Assembly: GCA_014529385.2 (NCBI GenBank) | Contig: CM043969.1 | Span: 24,755,946 to 24,819,945 of the forward strand | Direction of reading: 5' to 3' | DNA: 64,000 nucleotides | Origin: Adiantum capillus-veneris | Taxonomy: Eukaryota > Streptophyta > Polypodiopsida > Polypodiales > Pteridaceae | In this document: positions 10,408-23,450 of the stretch, one piece after another | Layout of the letters: each line of letters starts with the position of its first letter | Numbering within the stretch: position 1 is the stretch's first letter | The notes under the pieces: generated by a model | The model's database searches: none | Told to the model about the DNA's origin: nothing | What the model saw: the letters and a program-made list of their open reading frames with translations, nothing else | Program-made: the position numbers and the translations under genes

Positions 10408-10640
10408 TTCCCGCATTTCGATTTTAGTGCCCATCCTCAAGCACTATTTAAAGTGTCTATGAAGGCCGTGGAAGGTTTTTGAATGGTTGTTGATGGGCTG
10501 ATCATCTAATTTGTCATTGAATTGTTGAAGAGGTTCATTCCACTTTAGCATTTTCATTGGTCCAAACTTGTCCTTGATGTGAGAGATGATGTCGCATTTG
10601 TCCGTTGTAGCAGCATAATGGCAAGGCTACTTGTAGAGGA

Positions 10641-12989
10641 TACTTCAAATCTAGGTAATATTATGCAGTTTAAGCTAGCATTTTTTCGTGATCACTTGGT
10701 TATAGCATTGAAATTTATCCCTCATTCAAAAACTATATGAGTGTGTTTGCATAAAATTACATGAATGTATAAATCAAATATGGCAACATTGGAAGCATTC
10801 CCTTGAACTTGCACTATCACTTTCCATGTGAAAAAAATACATGAAATGAACGGATTTTCATTGCAACATTGATATGTGTGCATTAATTACATCAAAAGAT
10901 CAATTTTTTTTGTGGAAGAACATTAGAATGGATGGATATCAAAAGAATGTGGTGCTTAGAAACACTAAGATAACAATTGATATTCATATAACTGTATTGT
11001 ATTATCAAAACAAATTCTAGCAATACTAGAAATAGAGAAATCACATATTAGAAGAAATTAATAAATCACACAAATTTTTGTTCCTTATTTTATGCATGAT
11101 AAATAAGACATGCATACACCTTTATAACTAGATGTGACTTATTTTTAACAACAATCAAAGTGATGTAGCCTTGGAAAATACCAATATGAGATGCAATTCA
11201 TAACTTCATACACATAGATGCAAAGGGATTTAGCATTACATTGGTTTAGTGACCTTTGTGTTAAAAGAAGTGACTCCAAAGGTTAGAAACATTGAATCTT
11301 TTCGGATAGAAATACACATATCATCATCTTCTTAGTAAAATACGACCTCAAAATCATTCACGGCCATTGACAACAAGTCACATTAAAATACGACCTCAAA
11401 ATCATTCACGGCCATTGACAAGTCACATTAAGGGCTCACTGAAGCACAATGTTTTCTAAAACCTCATTGGATATTAACAACTTGCAATCACATCTGATTC
11501 CAATTATGTTGGAATTGGATTATGTACATGCAAGCACTTAACCATTGTTCCATACATAGGCTCAAAAAAATATCTTTGTATCACCTACAATCTTTCATAT
11601 TTCTTTGCCAATTTCTCTTGTACTTCCTTATTTGCAAAGGAGTCTTGAAGGTTTTCACTACGTTGATACTTTTTCTCATGATTCTCATTGACACACAATG
11701 AATCCCTCTTGAAAAATTTACCTTGAGATATTTTTAGCAAAAAGAAAGGATAGTTCTCTTCTTATTAGGAGACATGAGTTATTCCCAATATCTTCATTTA
11801 ACAATTGTACTACAAAATTTGAGACATGTAATAAAGCTATATATGTTGGTAGGTAAGAAGAGGTTCATTATCCAGTTAGAACCTCAAAGTGGGTACATTT
11901 TTTTAAAGCCTAGCATGGAAGTGCTTTGTTTAAAACATACCACTTGGGTCTTAGCAACAAGGATCCTATTATGTGTTAATTTTTGGCTTCCAATAGGATG
12001 GCTAAGGATCCAAATTTGCAAGTGCAAGGTTACATGGGCACATATACTAAGTTTTTGACCATGATAGAAGCTATCATGTGCACCATGCTTATGTTTGAGC
12101 CTAACTTGAAACTGAACCTTGACATTTGAGCTCATTGCAAGTGACGCTTGAACTCAAGGTGGATCCTTACATGGATGTAACCTATGAAGATTCAACCCTA
12201 ATTGTTTGAGAAACAAGGTTCCATGCCTCTAAGTTGGGACCTCTTGGTTGGTTGGATGTTTCTCTCTTGCAAGTGATACACTAAGGGAGCATCAAGCTTA
12301 GAATTGAGTTCCCAGTGATTTAATATGTTCAAGTGAGGCTCAAGTGCATGATACTGAATTCTCAATTGTAAGTTCAATATTGATGGGAAGAGAGCCTCAA
12401 AGTTTCTAGCAAAAGAAGATTTATGGTGGTAAGGAAGTGCACACAAGTAATCTCTCCACATTACTAACTATAATAAGCTCATTAGGCTAGCCTCACATGC
12501 TAGCTTGACATTAACACATGAATGTGAGTGTCAAACTTAAGTTTGAGTCTCAAGAGCGAGAAACCTAGAACATATTGTATGAAGGCTTATATCGTTGACC
12601 TAGATTAGCATATGGATGTCACGGGGGCAATAAACTTGAGCCTTCCATACTAAAATCTAGCTTGCATATTCTATTCCACTATATGGAGGTGAGGCTCAAA
12701 GCTTTAGTCTATGAGGTTTAAAGCTTTAGTCTAAAGCTCACTTACATGTGTTATACTAGCTATATTGAGCTCATGAGGCTAGAATCACATTCTAATGCTA
12801 CACAAGAACCACTCGCTAAAACCTTGAAATTCAGGTATAAATCTCCAAATGGTTATTCTAAAATTAGCATACAAATGAGAGCTTTGCTCAAGAAGAATCT
12901 TGAACTTTACTTCAAATCTCCATCTCAAAATTTTCTCAATGGATCAGACTTTTCCTCTCATGAGGTAGAGCCTTAAACTTAAGATCAAG
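10641..12989. other. Gene-poor AT-rich DNA
   Basis: Only short chance ORFs are present, with no recognised motif. It contains one tandem duplication of about 48 bp at 11338-11432. Words such as AGGCTCAA become frequent after about 12500, leading into the tandem repeat that follows. Confidence 0.5.
11338..11432. repeat. Two-copy tandem duplication, about 48 bp
   Basis: The segment starting AAAATACGACCTCAAAATCA and running through the GGCCATTGACA word to CACATT occurs twice in a row. The second copy lacks a few bases (ACAAGT instead of ACAACAAGT). Confidence 0.85.
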
Positions 12990-14090
12990 CGTCTACCTTA
13001 GAGAACCCTTCAAAAGTTGAACTTAAGCTTCAACCTCCACTGATGTAGAGGCTCAAAATATTTAAATTTGAGCCTCTAGAGAAGCACATATTTAGGCCTT
13101 TGCTAGGATCAATTTGAATCCTCTCGCTTTGAAGCTACTTAGAGGCTCGATCTTAAGTTTGAGCCTCCTCTAAGTAGAGCTCAAGCTACTTAAATTTTAG
13201 TCTATATTGAAGCACAGTTCAAGCCTTCATTAAGGTTAATTTCTAATGTCTCCCTTCAAGGCTTCTTAGAGGCTCAAACTTAAGTTCGAGCTTCCTTTGA
13301 TGTAGAGTCTCAAGCTAGTTAAATTTGAGCCTCTATTGAAGCACATGTTCAAGTCTTTACCGAGGTTAAGTTCAAGCCTCTCCCATTGAGGTTTTGGGGC
13401 TCAAACATAAGCTCAAATCCCCTCTGAGATAGAGGCTCAACCTACTTAATTTTGATACTCTAGTGAAGCACATATTTAAACCCTATTCAAGGTTAAGTTT
13501 AAGACTCTCTCTCTTTCAGGTTTTTTAGAGGCTCTAACTTAAGTTTGAGCCTCCTCTTGGGTAGAGAAGCAAGCTGTTTAAATTTGAGTCTATTTAAGGT
13601 TAAGTTCAAGCCTTTCTCTTTGAGGTTGCTTAGATTCTTGAACTTAAGTTCAAGCCTCTTCTCGAGTAGAGCTATAAGCTACTTAAATTTGAGCCTCTAC
13701 TAGCAAATATATGGCCTTTACTAAAGTTAAGTCCAAATCTCTTTGTTTGACGTTTCTTGGAGGCTGGCAAACTTGAGTTCGAGCATCCTTTGACGTAGAG
13801 GCTCAAGCTACTTAAATTTTACTCTCCATAAAGCAAAGTTTCATACCTTTACCAAGACTATGCTCAACCTCTCCCTTTAAATATGCTTAGAGAGGCTCAA
13901 ACTTAGTTTGAGCCTCCTCTTATGTACAAGCTCGCGCTACTTAAATTTGAGCCTATATTGAAGCACAAGTTTGGGTCCTTTACTAAGGTTAAGTCCAAGC
14001 ATCTCCTTGCAAGGCTACTTAGAGGCTCGAACTCAAGTTTGAGCCTCCTCTAAGATAGAGTCTCAAGCTATGAGGTTGCTTAGAATACTA
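12990..14090. repeat. Diverged tandem array, about 128-bp unit, about nine units
   Basis: A unit containing the palindrome-like core AGAGGCTC..AACTTAAGTT..GAGCCTCC, then CAAGCTACTTAAATTTGAGCC and a GAAGCACA word, repeats with starts near 13010, 13141, 13268, 13396, 13527, 13632, 13759, 13891 and 14021. Most spacings are 127-132 bp and one is 105. The dyad arms GAGGCTCAAACTT are nearly perfect in the unit at 13528-13553, and the unit at 13892-13916 has perfect 12-bp arms around one base. No ORF spans it. Confidence 0.85.
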
Positions 14091-17000
14091 AGTTATAGTG
14101 TAGTCCCACCTTAAAACAAGTTAAAGATTATCTTTAAAAATAAAATTTGTAACAAGAAAAATCTACCAATCCTTCAAACTTTAACATATTTATTTGAAAA
14201 TACCTATCTCATACACAGTGAGCTTACGGAGGAGGTGACCTCTAAGCTCTTGTATTCACCAAGGCAAAATTAATCAAATCTTGAAAATATAGTTGTACGT
14301 AGCGGTTCATTGGATACAACTACTAGTCTCCATGTTGGGCCTCCCTGAGCACATCTAGTCCAGCTTCCCTCCTATGTAGAAATAAAACAAGTCGCATTAA
14401 CCACAAGTGATAAATAAAGTCACAAAACATGGGAGCAAATGAACCTACATTTTGAAAGCACTTAAGGGTCCTTCCAAATCCATCCATTGTCCACAACCAG
14501 CCCTCACAGGGCCTCCTCTTGCACTATGTCACATGTACCCAACCCGTGTCTCCATCAGGCCTTGCTCGTACCAACCACTCGCTTAGACACGTGTAGTCAC
14601 CCATTATCACCAAGCCCGAAAGGCAACATGAGGGACAGAGCTACATCGGCAAAGGTTGCTCATCTTAACTCAAGACTCCATCATTTTTTTTGAACTTATT
14701 GTCGTCTTATTGACGCCTTGCCGACTTGCCTTGCAGACTTGTAGCTCACAAAGGGCTGCTCGTGATCTTAGCCTTGATTTCCCCCAAGCTTGGCTGATTT
14801 GATGCCCACAACATCTACAAAACCTGTGCCAAGCATCTGCTCCACATCACTTCAATTGCTCACTGCTAGCACCCAATCTCTCATGCAACCCGACTTTGCT
14901 CTACTTGAATGTTTCTTTCCAGTGTTGCTAATGTCCAAGTTTAGCAAGGATTTTTATTGGAGGTTGAGAGATTTTGTAAAGCATGAAGGAGCTTGCAATG
15001 TCGCACGAGCTGCAGTAGGAAAATTGAGAGCTTCGGAGTAATCTTGGGAGCTTGTAGAGGGATTCCAACATCCCATGTCTCGACATGGTTGCCTTTGGCC
15101 AGTGATCCTTGTTGGTGGCAGTAAATGGTGGTTTTCAACAGCAAGTGGGAGGTTGCAAGAGACAAGTTGTCTGTGGGTGGTGCAATTGGGGTGCAGTAGG
15201 TGATGGTTTCCACCAGTAGGCGGGTGCTCTAGAAGGTAAACAAGTAGCAACTTGCAAGTTGGAGCTCTGGCGGCCAAGTTGGGTAGGTAGGTGATAGGTG
15301 AGTTTCATTGCAGGCATGCAAGCATGCAGGTGTTCAAAGTGATGGCTAAGGTATGGAGCAGGCAATGATGAAACATCTGACGTAAGGAATTCATAATAAC
15401 GGCACCACAACCATCCACTCGAAATTGAGTTCGTAGGTGAACTTTGACAATCTACAAGTAAATAAGAAGTGGAAATAGTTCTAGCCTCTAGGACTGAGAC
15501 TCATTTGTGGAAGTGTTACACTTGATTTTAACTCTACTATTCAGCCTGAGTATTCAACAATGCTCGTTCCAGAGTTTGGTGACGTGCTAGCATGTTCAAT
15601 AATTGAGCCTTTTTGTGTGCATTGTTCTTCAAATCCTTTCTCCACTACCTACAAGCATTGATCCCACAATGAGCTAGGGATGTGCACCAAATCATTGTTG
15701 CTGCAAGAAAAGTTTCCCAAGAAAAATGGGCAAGCGAAGTTTTCAATAATTGAGCCTTTTGTGTGTGAAAATTCCTTTTCTTTCTCAGATTCTGAGCGCA
15801 GTGATCCCACTGAGCTAGGGATGTGGATCATGGCTGGGAAAAGTTTCCAAGAAAAATGGGCAAGCGAAGTTTGCACATGCATTTTTGAAACTCACACTGG
15901 GACTGTGAGATGGGCTTTGGTTTGGAGACCTACAAGGCCTTGAAACGCTTTGTATATAAGGTCTCTTAGAAACTTTCTCATATGGGAAAGGGACTCTTTT
16001 TCATGTATCACCATTTAGCGTTCAATATGATGAGCTACTACTAGAACGAGACCACATACCTAGCTAGTTGTGGTTGGGGTAGGGGGAGTAGCTCATGGTA
16101 TTGAGGCAAACCATGTCATGGAAAGTATGGTGGGAATGAGCCAAAAAAAAATTGTGGATCAAAAATTATTATCTCCCCCTTTAGAGCTCGCCCCCATTGT
16201 ATCCACAGTAAAGGATAAAGATGTGATTGGGGATAGGAACAGAAACTCATGATGTGGTGATAATCCCTAAGGTGGGAATTATCGTGGGAATGCATCAAAA
16301 ATTTCTTTCATAGCATGAATAATTGTTTGTGCCCCAAGTCTTCAATCAAGCCAGCTTAAGCTATGGCTACCTGTAGATGCAACATGATATTTCCCAAGAC
16401 AATTGTATAGTTGTAACATTTTGAAGAACTCTTGCAAGTAAGTCATTGCTCAATCTTTCAACTTGAGTTTTTTGATCCCATACTATCTTGCATCACTTCA
16501 CCAAAGTGATGGAGCTTGGTTTTATTGTTCAATGTCAACATAGCTCCAAAAACCATCTTTGTTCCACTATTTTTTGTCGATTGAGTACAAGATGAGGTCT
16601 AAGACCTGTCTAGCTCATTTTTTACTTTCCACTTACTACATACAAGCTAGGACCAAAGCATCTCTAGCTTGGTTCTTCTCAATGCTCATGATGGAGGTTA
16701 AGCTCTCTAATTTTTTCTTCAAGTCTATGTATGAATGAAACATAGCCATTTACTTTGGAGAGTTAGCCTTTCTATTATTTGTTCTCCCCCACTTAAGTTA
16801 TGATGATTCTCCTATAGTTTCCTTTTGAATGTCTACGTAATAACCTCCCTCAAACCCCTTTCTTTTTCTTGCCTACAAGCCCTACTTCCTAGAAAGCAGT
16901 TAAGATTTCCATGTGATTCCCAACGAATTTGAGAATTTGAAAGAAAAGCCCCTATCACTAGCATCCACCCTGCATTCCCCATTGCTGTGAAATAAAAGTC

Positions 17001-18240
17001 CCTACTCCTATTACTGGCATTCTCCATGTGTCTCCCGATTTTTGTGTTTGGGTCCTCCCTCACCCTCTCCCTCACCATCCCTATATTTCTCTTTCCTTGC
17101 TACACATACCTTCACTCCTATTTGCAGCTCTCATAAACCAGGGTACCATGCAATACTAGAGGACAAGGCACCATCATCATTACAAAGCTTGAGCTACCAT
17201 CATGTCCTCACAAACATGGAGGCTGAGTCCATCCTTTTGAGATTTGTCAGTTGGTTTGTACATAGATAAGGTTCACTCATACATGTGAACACATTCTACA
17301 AATCACATCTCCAACCATGCTTCAACGATTTGGGTAAAACTTCCCATAGTATGCTCTAGTATTGAGATGAACACAATAAAATTTTTCCCTTATTTGTGCA
17401 TTCCTAAGTTCATGCTTTCAGTATTCCAAGTATTCCAGACACTATTTTTGACAATATCTAATAAGCAAACCTTTAAAAACATTAACATGTACTAAAGGAT
17501 GTTCCACAACCATCTTATGTGCAACATAATAGCACATGTAGTCTCTCCTCATGAACTTGTGATACAAAGAATTGTCTCAAATTTGTGAATTTTTTCCCAA
17601 AATTCCTAAATATGTGTTTGATCGAGTATGCATACATTGGGCCACTTACAAGGCCTCGCATAAGGCACTGCTTTGATGTCCATGCACATCACAACCTTGA
17701 TGACACACTATCATTCAGGAAATCTTGGACTAGGAGGGGGCAGGTATTATGAATGCAGACCTATTTATTAAATGAGAAAAGGGCAATGTTTTATCGACTT
17801 TTCTGCTATAATTTGCGTTTGATTTTTCTTTTGTTGAAAAAAAATTATTTTATGCCTTGAGAAGATGAGGTATATCAAGAGTATAGGACAAATGCAAAAC
17901 ATGAGCCCTTAGGTATATGTGTAAATATGTATATAATAGTGCTTTGCATCTTAATCTAAGTATCAATCCGTGTCTGCTTATTTGTGCCTCTACATATGCT
18001 GACTTGATGTAAGTGTGTTGTTGTCAAGATGTTGTGGTCTCTTGTACCTTAACTCCATTATTTTTGTTTACGGTGTTCTGTGTTTTGAATATAGTATAAT
18101 GAGGAGTTAACAAGCTTCAAGCCCTTCCTTCTAATGTTGTGTCATTGCACCCCTCTGCACCAGCGTTTTCAACACACCCACCTGTGTATATCTTTGTTTT
18201 TTTCAAGCATCCACATGTGCGAACGCTTTGTTGAGATCCC
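14091..18240. other. Gene-poor region, possible decayed LTR near 15.6-16.1 kb
   Basis: I recognise no protein here. A roughly 150-bp segment is imperfectly repeated (15597-15740 and 15749-15875). A TATATAAG box follows at about 15952 and a purine-rich GGGGTAGGGGGAG at about 16076. Together these resemble the promoter half of an old LTR, but no partner copy exists in the window. Confidence 0.35.
15597..15875. repeat. Imperfect tandem duplication upstream of a TATA-like box
   Basis: Both halves begin CAATAATTGAGCC, contain TGATCCCAC and GAGCTAGGGATGTG, and end AAAAATGGGCAAGCGAAGTTT. Such duplicated blocks upstream of a TATA box are typical of LTR U3 enhancers, but that reading is inference. 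Confidence 0.6.
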
Positions 18241-18255
18241 TACAGGACTGTATAT

Positions 18256-18570
<315 letters not shown>

Positions 18571-18582
18571 TTGTATTTTCAA

Positions 18583-20205
18583 ATGAACCACCAATAGTAA
18601 GAACACAAACCCAAAAAGCTATGAACCTCATCAACATTCTTTAAATCTTGCCAATCTTAATGCTCTCAACCTTGATCGGATCCATTTTGACACCCTCCAC
18701 ACATATGATGCATCCCAAAAAGTGGATCTTGGGTAAGAAAAACTCGCTCTTCTTCCCATTAACCACCAACCAATGTTGGGGTACTGCCTGAATGACCTGT
18801 AACAAATGGTGTTGATGCTTTGCCTCATTCTTGGTATACGATGATGTCGTCAAAAGAGGTGTCCAAAAATGATTTATACTCTCAAAAAATCTTGTCCATC
18901 ATCCTATTGAATGTTGCAAGAGCATTTGTGAGACCAAAAGGCATCACCAAATACTCCTATAATCCAAAGGACGTCCTAAATGCGTCCTTGTAAACATCTC
19001 CAGGAGTGATCTTGATCTAATGATAGCCACATTTTAGGCCGATTCTATGAGGCATGTAGAACCCTGTAGCCTATCTAGTATGACATCGATCATGGATATT
19101 GGAAACCTATTCTTGATAATGATTTTGTCGAGAGCCCTATAGTCAATGCATATTCTCCAAGATCCATCTTAAAGTTTCTTGAAAACCAACATCACTAGTG
19201 AATAGTAAGGTCATGTATTGGGTTGAATGAGACCCTTCTCTAAGAGTTCTTTCACTTGGTTCATAATTTCCTCATTTTGAGCTCTTTTGACTCAACAAGG
19301 TGGCCAATTTGGCGGCGTACTACCAAGCATCAAATCAATGGTGTGACCTTTAGAATGCTAAGGAGGTAACTCTACTGGTAATCCTTCAGAGAAACAATCA
19401 GCCTTACCTTGCAAAAAGTCTTGTCATTCCTTCTAGAGGTCAAACAAATTTGACATTTTCTTTTCATTTGTCTCATGTACAAAGATCGAGTAAACAAACA
19501 GAGTGGATTTTATTAATTTGGAAATGACCGAATCTGATACAAGTGGGATGGACTCACCCTTTAATTTTACATCAAGAACTATATCTTTACCCTTTTCATT
19601 CTTCAAAGTTTCTTTTCTCGCATTGTAATCGACCACACCAGATTGTTCGTATGGAACCAAGGGATTCCCAAAAGGACGTCACACCCCTCTAAGGACATGA
19701 TGTATAAGTCCTTGTGTCCTAACTAACCTTGACAATACAATTGAAGTTTTCCTATAACAAGTGTAATGGAAACATCCCCTACAAGTGCCGCTAGAACTAC
19801 CTCAGCCAGTGGTCCCATTTCATCTAGTATAATTTTAGGTCGAGTTACCAATTCATTCGAAATGAAGCTGGCCTCAGCTCCTCCATTGAGGAAGATAAGG
19901 GCTTCTTGATCTTTTATTTGTCCCATGCTCTACAAACCTCCATACTCTCATCCATTTGTTTAGGACTGGGCCTCACAAAATTTTCTAATAGTGTTGCTTT
20001 TGTCTTTCTTTGCTTTGTTCACTCCTCCACTGCTTTGAAGCTCTTTGGTTTGTCCTCTAATTACTCTAAATGTTCTTTAGGTTCTTTGTTAGGGCACCGC
20101 ACAAGTACATGCCCTTGTTCCCCCCAATCATAACATTTACCCTCTTTAAAGTATTTGATGCATTGCTCCACTGACAATGGAGGATGTTGAAGGTATCATC
20201 ATAGC
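18583..20205 (-). pseudogene. pol: Gag knuckle, protease and RT fragment (copy 2)
   Basis: The order matches copy 1. The knuckle reads C-Y-D-W-G-E-Q-G-H-V-L-V-R-C-P near 20140-20090: here the second Cys is lost to Trp but the last Cys is kept, the reverse of copy 1. The protease site is L-N-G-G-A near 19890, again with Asn for Asp, so that change predates the duplication. Protease C-terminal and RT blocks follow to the thumb near 18640. Frames are broken by shifts and stops, and the end runs into the GT/CA tract. Confidence 0.8.
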
Positions 20206-20970
20206 ATAGTTCCAATGACCAACTATAATTGTCAATCCGGGGGGATAAGCTACCTGACTAGGGCATGGAAACACTCACCGATTAGTGAGCTAATCATGGC
20301 AACACGAACAGTAACTCTATGAAGTGGACTTCTCGGCCTATAAAGGAGCTAATTCACAATGTCTAGCAATCTCCAAATGCACACAAAAAAATTAGAGGGA
20401 GATCACACAAGATTAGAGAGGGATAAACCACTAATTAGTTATGATCTAGCTAATTAAAGCACCATTAACAATCATAAGAAGTATGAGAGAGGCATAGTGA
20501 AAGAGAATTAAGCCTTGATTAGTGTTAATCAAGTCATATGAGCAAGGAGAATATCAAGGACTCCATAGCCACACTCCTCATGAGCTCTCATCAAAGAGTG
20601 GTCTCAACAAATGAGTCTGAGAACCTTAATTTCTTCTACATGCTACATTATATACTTAGGGTGAAAATATGCAATGTCTGGGAGCCTAAGGCCTTTAGGG
20701 TTCACCAACTTACTAAATTTGTAGCCTAGGCACAATAATTGACATATTCTTTACATCTTTACAGCTTGGAACTCTCATTGAGCCCGTAACACATTACAAA
20801 TATTACAATGCCTTGAAATAAATAGGGAAATTACAATACCTGACCATTTTGGAAAATGTGAAAAATGTATAACTCCAATCTTCATTGCTTCTTCATATTC
20901 ATCTTCGATGTGCTTCATAAGGCTTGGGCCTTTTAGCAGCTTCTATTAACTGGCATCGGCTCAGTTAACA
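20206..20970 (-). repeat. LTR of composite relic, copy 2
   Basis: On the minus strand it starts TGTTAACTGAGCC right after the PPT. It carries a TATATAA-like box near 20650 and is colinear with copies 1 and 3 apart from different internal deletions. Confidence 0.75.
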
Positions 20971-20983
20971 TTTCCCCCTTTCG
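20971..20983 (-). other. Polypurine tract of composite relic
   Basis: On the minus strand the sequence reads CGAAAGGGGGAAA immediately before the TGTTAAC LTR start. In copy 1 the same site has decayed to CGAAATGCGGGAA. Confidence 0.8.
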
Positions 20984-21006
20984 ATATCAGTGCCCGTCCT
21001 TGAGCA

Positions 21007-21207
21007 CTATTGAAAGTGTCTGCGAAGGCTGTGCAAGGTTTTTGATTGGTTGTTGATGGGTTGATCGTTTAATTTTTCGTTGAACTGTTGAAGAGGTTCA
21101 TTCCACTGTAGCATTTTCATTGGTCCAAACTTGTTTTTGATGTGAGAGATGATGTCGCATTTGTCCGTTGTAGGAGCATAATGGCGAGGCTTTTGTTTAT
21201 TTATCAA
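21007..21207 (-). pseudogene. Element tail ORF before PPT
   Basis: A 66-codon frame ends just upstream of the PPT, and copy 1 (10640-10440) has the homologous DNA. Its position suggests the C-terminal tail of pol or a post-pol frame of this family. No motif is recognised. Confidence 0.35.
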
Positions 21208-21899
21208 GAGTATGTGTAGAATGATGAGGATCTAATTTAGGTCCCTAATACCTAGATGAACAAAGGGGAAAAACCTAGTGGCAAAAAAAGTACCTTTGGG
21301 ATACGTGCATTATTGGAGTACTTATTAGCATGGGAAATATTGATAAAGTACTGAAGGGATTATTTGTTGATAGAGATATGGAAATAAGAGGGCAGCAAAT
21401 ATGAGAGTAGTATGATGGAACATTGATTTGCCTGTTGTAGTCCACTCAAGGTGCATAGGTGGAAGCAAAAAAGAGTGTCTAATGCATATGTCCAATGGTG
21501 GACATCCTACATACGCATACACAAAAATGCATGGAAAACAATATGCTATGCCAGCAAGATTTTTGAAAGTTCTTCAAAAATAGAGTGTAGCTATAAAAGC
21601 GTATGGCGTGGCTTTAAAAGATGGCACCCCTTTAAGAAGGGTTTTCGTTGTTGGGGATATGTGCTCTCATCTTACTGTGCATTGTGCATGATTGTTGGAT
21701 TCTATGTCACTCCACCATGATTAAGTTAATAGAATTCAACTCTTATGGTCATCTCATCAACCATGAATGACACAACTTAGATATGCTCAATTATTCCATC
21801 TTGAGCATAACTATGACTCTTAGCATAGAGTTTATTAAGACATGAAGCTTTGGGACTAACGCTTTACTCATTTTGCGGCTCAGTAGCATGACTCTTACT
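21208..21899. other. No feature recognised
   Basis: There are only short ORFs without family resemblance. It may contain the 3' end of the minus-strand relic to the right, but I found no LTR pair for that relic. Confidence 0.4.
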
Positions 21900-22556
21900 A
21901 TGACAAAGAGTGTTTTTCCCACCCTAGCGGATTGACTTTTCACATTCTTGAGCTTACTACAAACATTTCTTTAGGTAAAAGTAAGCTTGAATCCTCAAAA
22001 AGAGGATTATTGAAGGACCAAGTTGGCAGTGAAGGTTTCTTTTTCCCTACCTGTTTTTTCTTGGAAGTTGCAGCTTTGTTGGTTGAGTTTTCCTTCTTGA
22101 CGGTAAAGACTCCATTGTCTGTTTGGATCTCCAATTAGGTCTCTTGATAGGAGTCTTTGATGTTGTTGTAGGCCTTTGTTGATTGTCTTCACCTAAGTTT
22201 TGACTCATAGCTTTGGAAGACTTAGGAATACCAATCTCTCCATTACCTTTGTAACTCCTTTGTTGACTTTGTTTAGCTCTAGTTCTTGTTGAGCTCTTGA
22301 GATCTTCATGTAGTTCTGGTGTAACTGCAATCAGTCTTTTGTTGACTCGTTGTCAAATCTTCATGTAGCCTTTGTAGAAACTTTGTGCAAGAGGAATATT
22401 CTTTGAACTTCATCTCTGTTTTGTATCCTCTTGAGAGTTGTGGTAGACTTGAGTAGCATTTGATGCCATTCTATTGTAGACCTACTTCTTAGGTATCCTA
22501 GGATGATGTTGAGGTTGGTACCTAGTGGGCATTCTTTCTTGGCAGCGTCTTGATGT

Positions 22557-22655
22557 TACTTCATATGCCCTTACCTACGGTTTTGGTACCCATATCTATC
22601 TATTACCTCTATAGTACTCATGTTCTTTTAAGCTCCATTGTGATTCTATCCATCC
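22557..22655 (-). pseudogene. G-W-I / G-N / I-W-V-P-K-P module in relic
   Basis: The minus-strand frame reads G-W-I-E-S-Q-W-S-L..Y-Y-R-G-N-R, a stop, I-W-V-P-K-P, a stop, V-R-A-Y. It aligns residue for residue with the first module of RetB ORF2 (G-W-I-T-S..G-Y-K-K-G-N-S-D-V-W-V-N-K-P-K-I-T-A-W). Two stop codons show it is no longer coding. Confidence 0.65.
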
Positions 22656-23026
22656 CATGTGTTTGTCTTTTGGTGTTGATCTTCCGTCTTCAATCCACAA
22701 TGGATCACTGCCTACTAAATTGGTTGGAACAAACACTTTTTGACTTTATTTTTCTTACTTGAGTACTTGGGCTGAAATATCTTTGCTTTTTTGGGTGGCT
22801 CCCTAGAGGTTTTGTTTGGGTCAGCAATTGACTCAAAGTTTTGAAGCCTAACTTGCTAGAAGACGCTGATCCATGAGGGTTTTTTATGTTGAGTGTCACA
22901 CCTTTTGTGTTAGTCGGTGGAAGGCCCATTTTAGATTTACCTTTGTCTGCAAGATTTGTTGTTGATTCATGTGACTTTTGCAACTCTTAATCTAGCATTA
23001 ATGGTACTTGTAACTGTTGCTTGTTG

Positions 23027-23450
23027 CTATCTCTTGGAAAGTAGAGTAGTAGCATTGTTTCTTCCATATGGGCCTTGTGTTGGTCTAACCACTGTTGTCC
23101 AAGGATGACATCTGCATGCATGTCTTTTGAAGGCTTTATGAAACTTTACCTGCTCTTCATACTTTTGGATGCAAAGAATAGCAACCATTCCTTCTTGAAT
23201 GGTATGCATACCTAGCATTGCTTGGCTATCCTGGATGCTAAGAATAGCAACCATTTCTTCTTGAATGGTATGCATACCTAGCATTACTTGGCTATCTTGC
23301 TTACCTATTGGGATCTCAAGTATTCTTTGGATACTTTTCGCAACCATATTGCACTCTGCTTCTTTATCCAATAGAGCATTGTATCAGACACTTTCTCCAT
23401 TTTCACTATTGAGGACTATAGCTATTCTCATTGGAGGTTCTATTGAAGAT
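23027..23450 (-). pseudogene. Second retropepsin-like domain of relic, with in-frame duplication
   Basis: The C-terminal strand H-A-D-V-I-L-G-Q-Q-W-L-D-Q-H lies at 23117-23073 in a frame one step off the upstream ORF. Upstream, a 22-residue block containing M-L-G-M-H-T-I-Q-E is present twice in tandem because of a 66-bp duplication. No intact D-T/S-G triad is seen. Confidence 0.55.
23167..23298. repeat. 66-bp in-frame tandem duplication
   Basis: Units begin GGATGC at 23167 and 23233 and differ at only a few positions. 66 bp equals 22 codons, so the duplication kept the reading frame of the protease-like domain. Confidence 0.85.

Larger units (their letters stand above)
8209..10640 (-). mobile_element. 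Composite Ty3 relic, copy 1
   Basis: Read on the minus strand, the order is: short element tail (10640-10408), decayed PPT, LTR (10407-9790), then Gag zinc knuckle, protease and RT, ending at the TG/CA tract near 8205. An LTR with internal sequence on both sides implies it came from a tandem (internal-LTR-internal) arrangement. A second copy with the same two ends lies at 18571-21207, so the composite was duplicated as a unit. All reading frames are broken. Confidence 0.75.
18571..21207 (-). mobile_element. Composite Ty3 relic, copy 2
   Basis: This has the same structure and ends as the copy at 8209-10640. On the minus strand: element tail, a well-kept PPT, LTR from 20970, then Gag knuckle, protease, RT and a CA repeat. 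Flanking sequence outside the two copies is unrelated, so this is a dispersed duplication of a composite unit, not two independent truncations. Confidence 0.75.

Noticed and set aside
16116-17269. Several ORFs of 60-81 codons
   Set aside because: No motif, no codon bias visible, both strands equally open.
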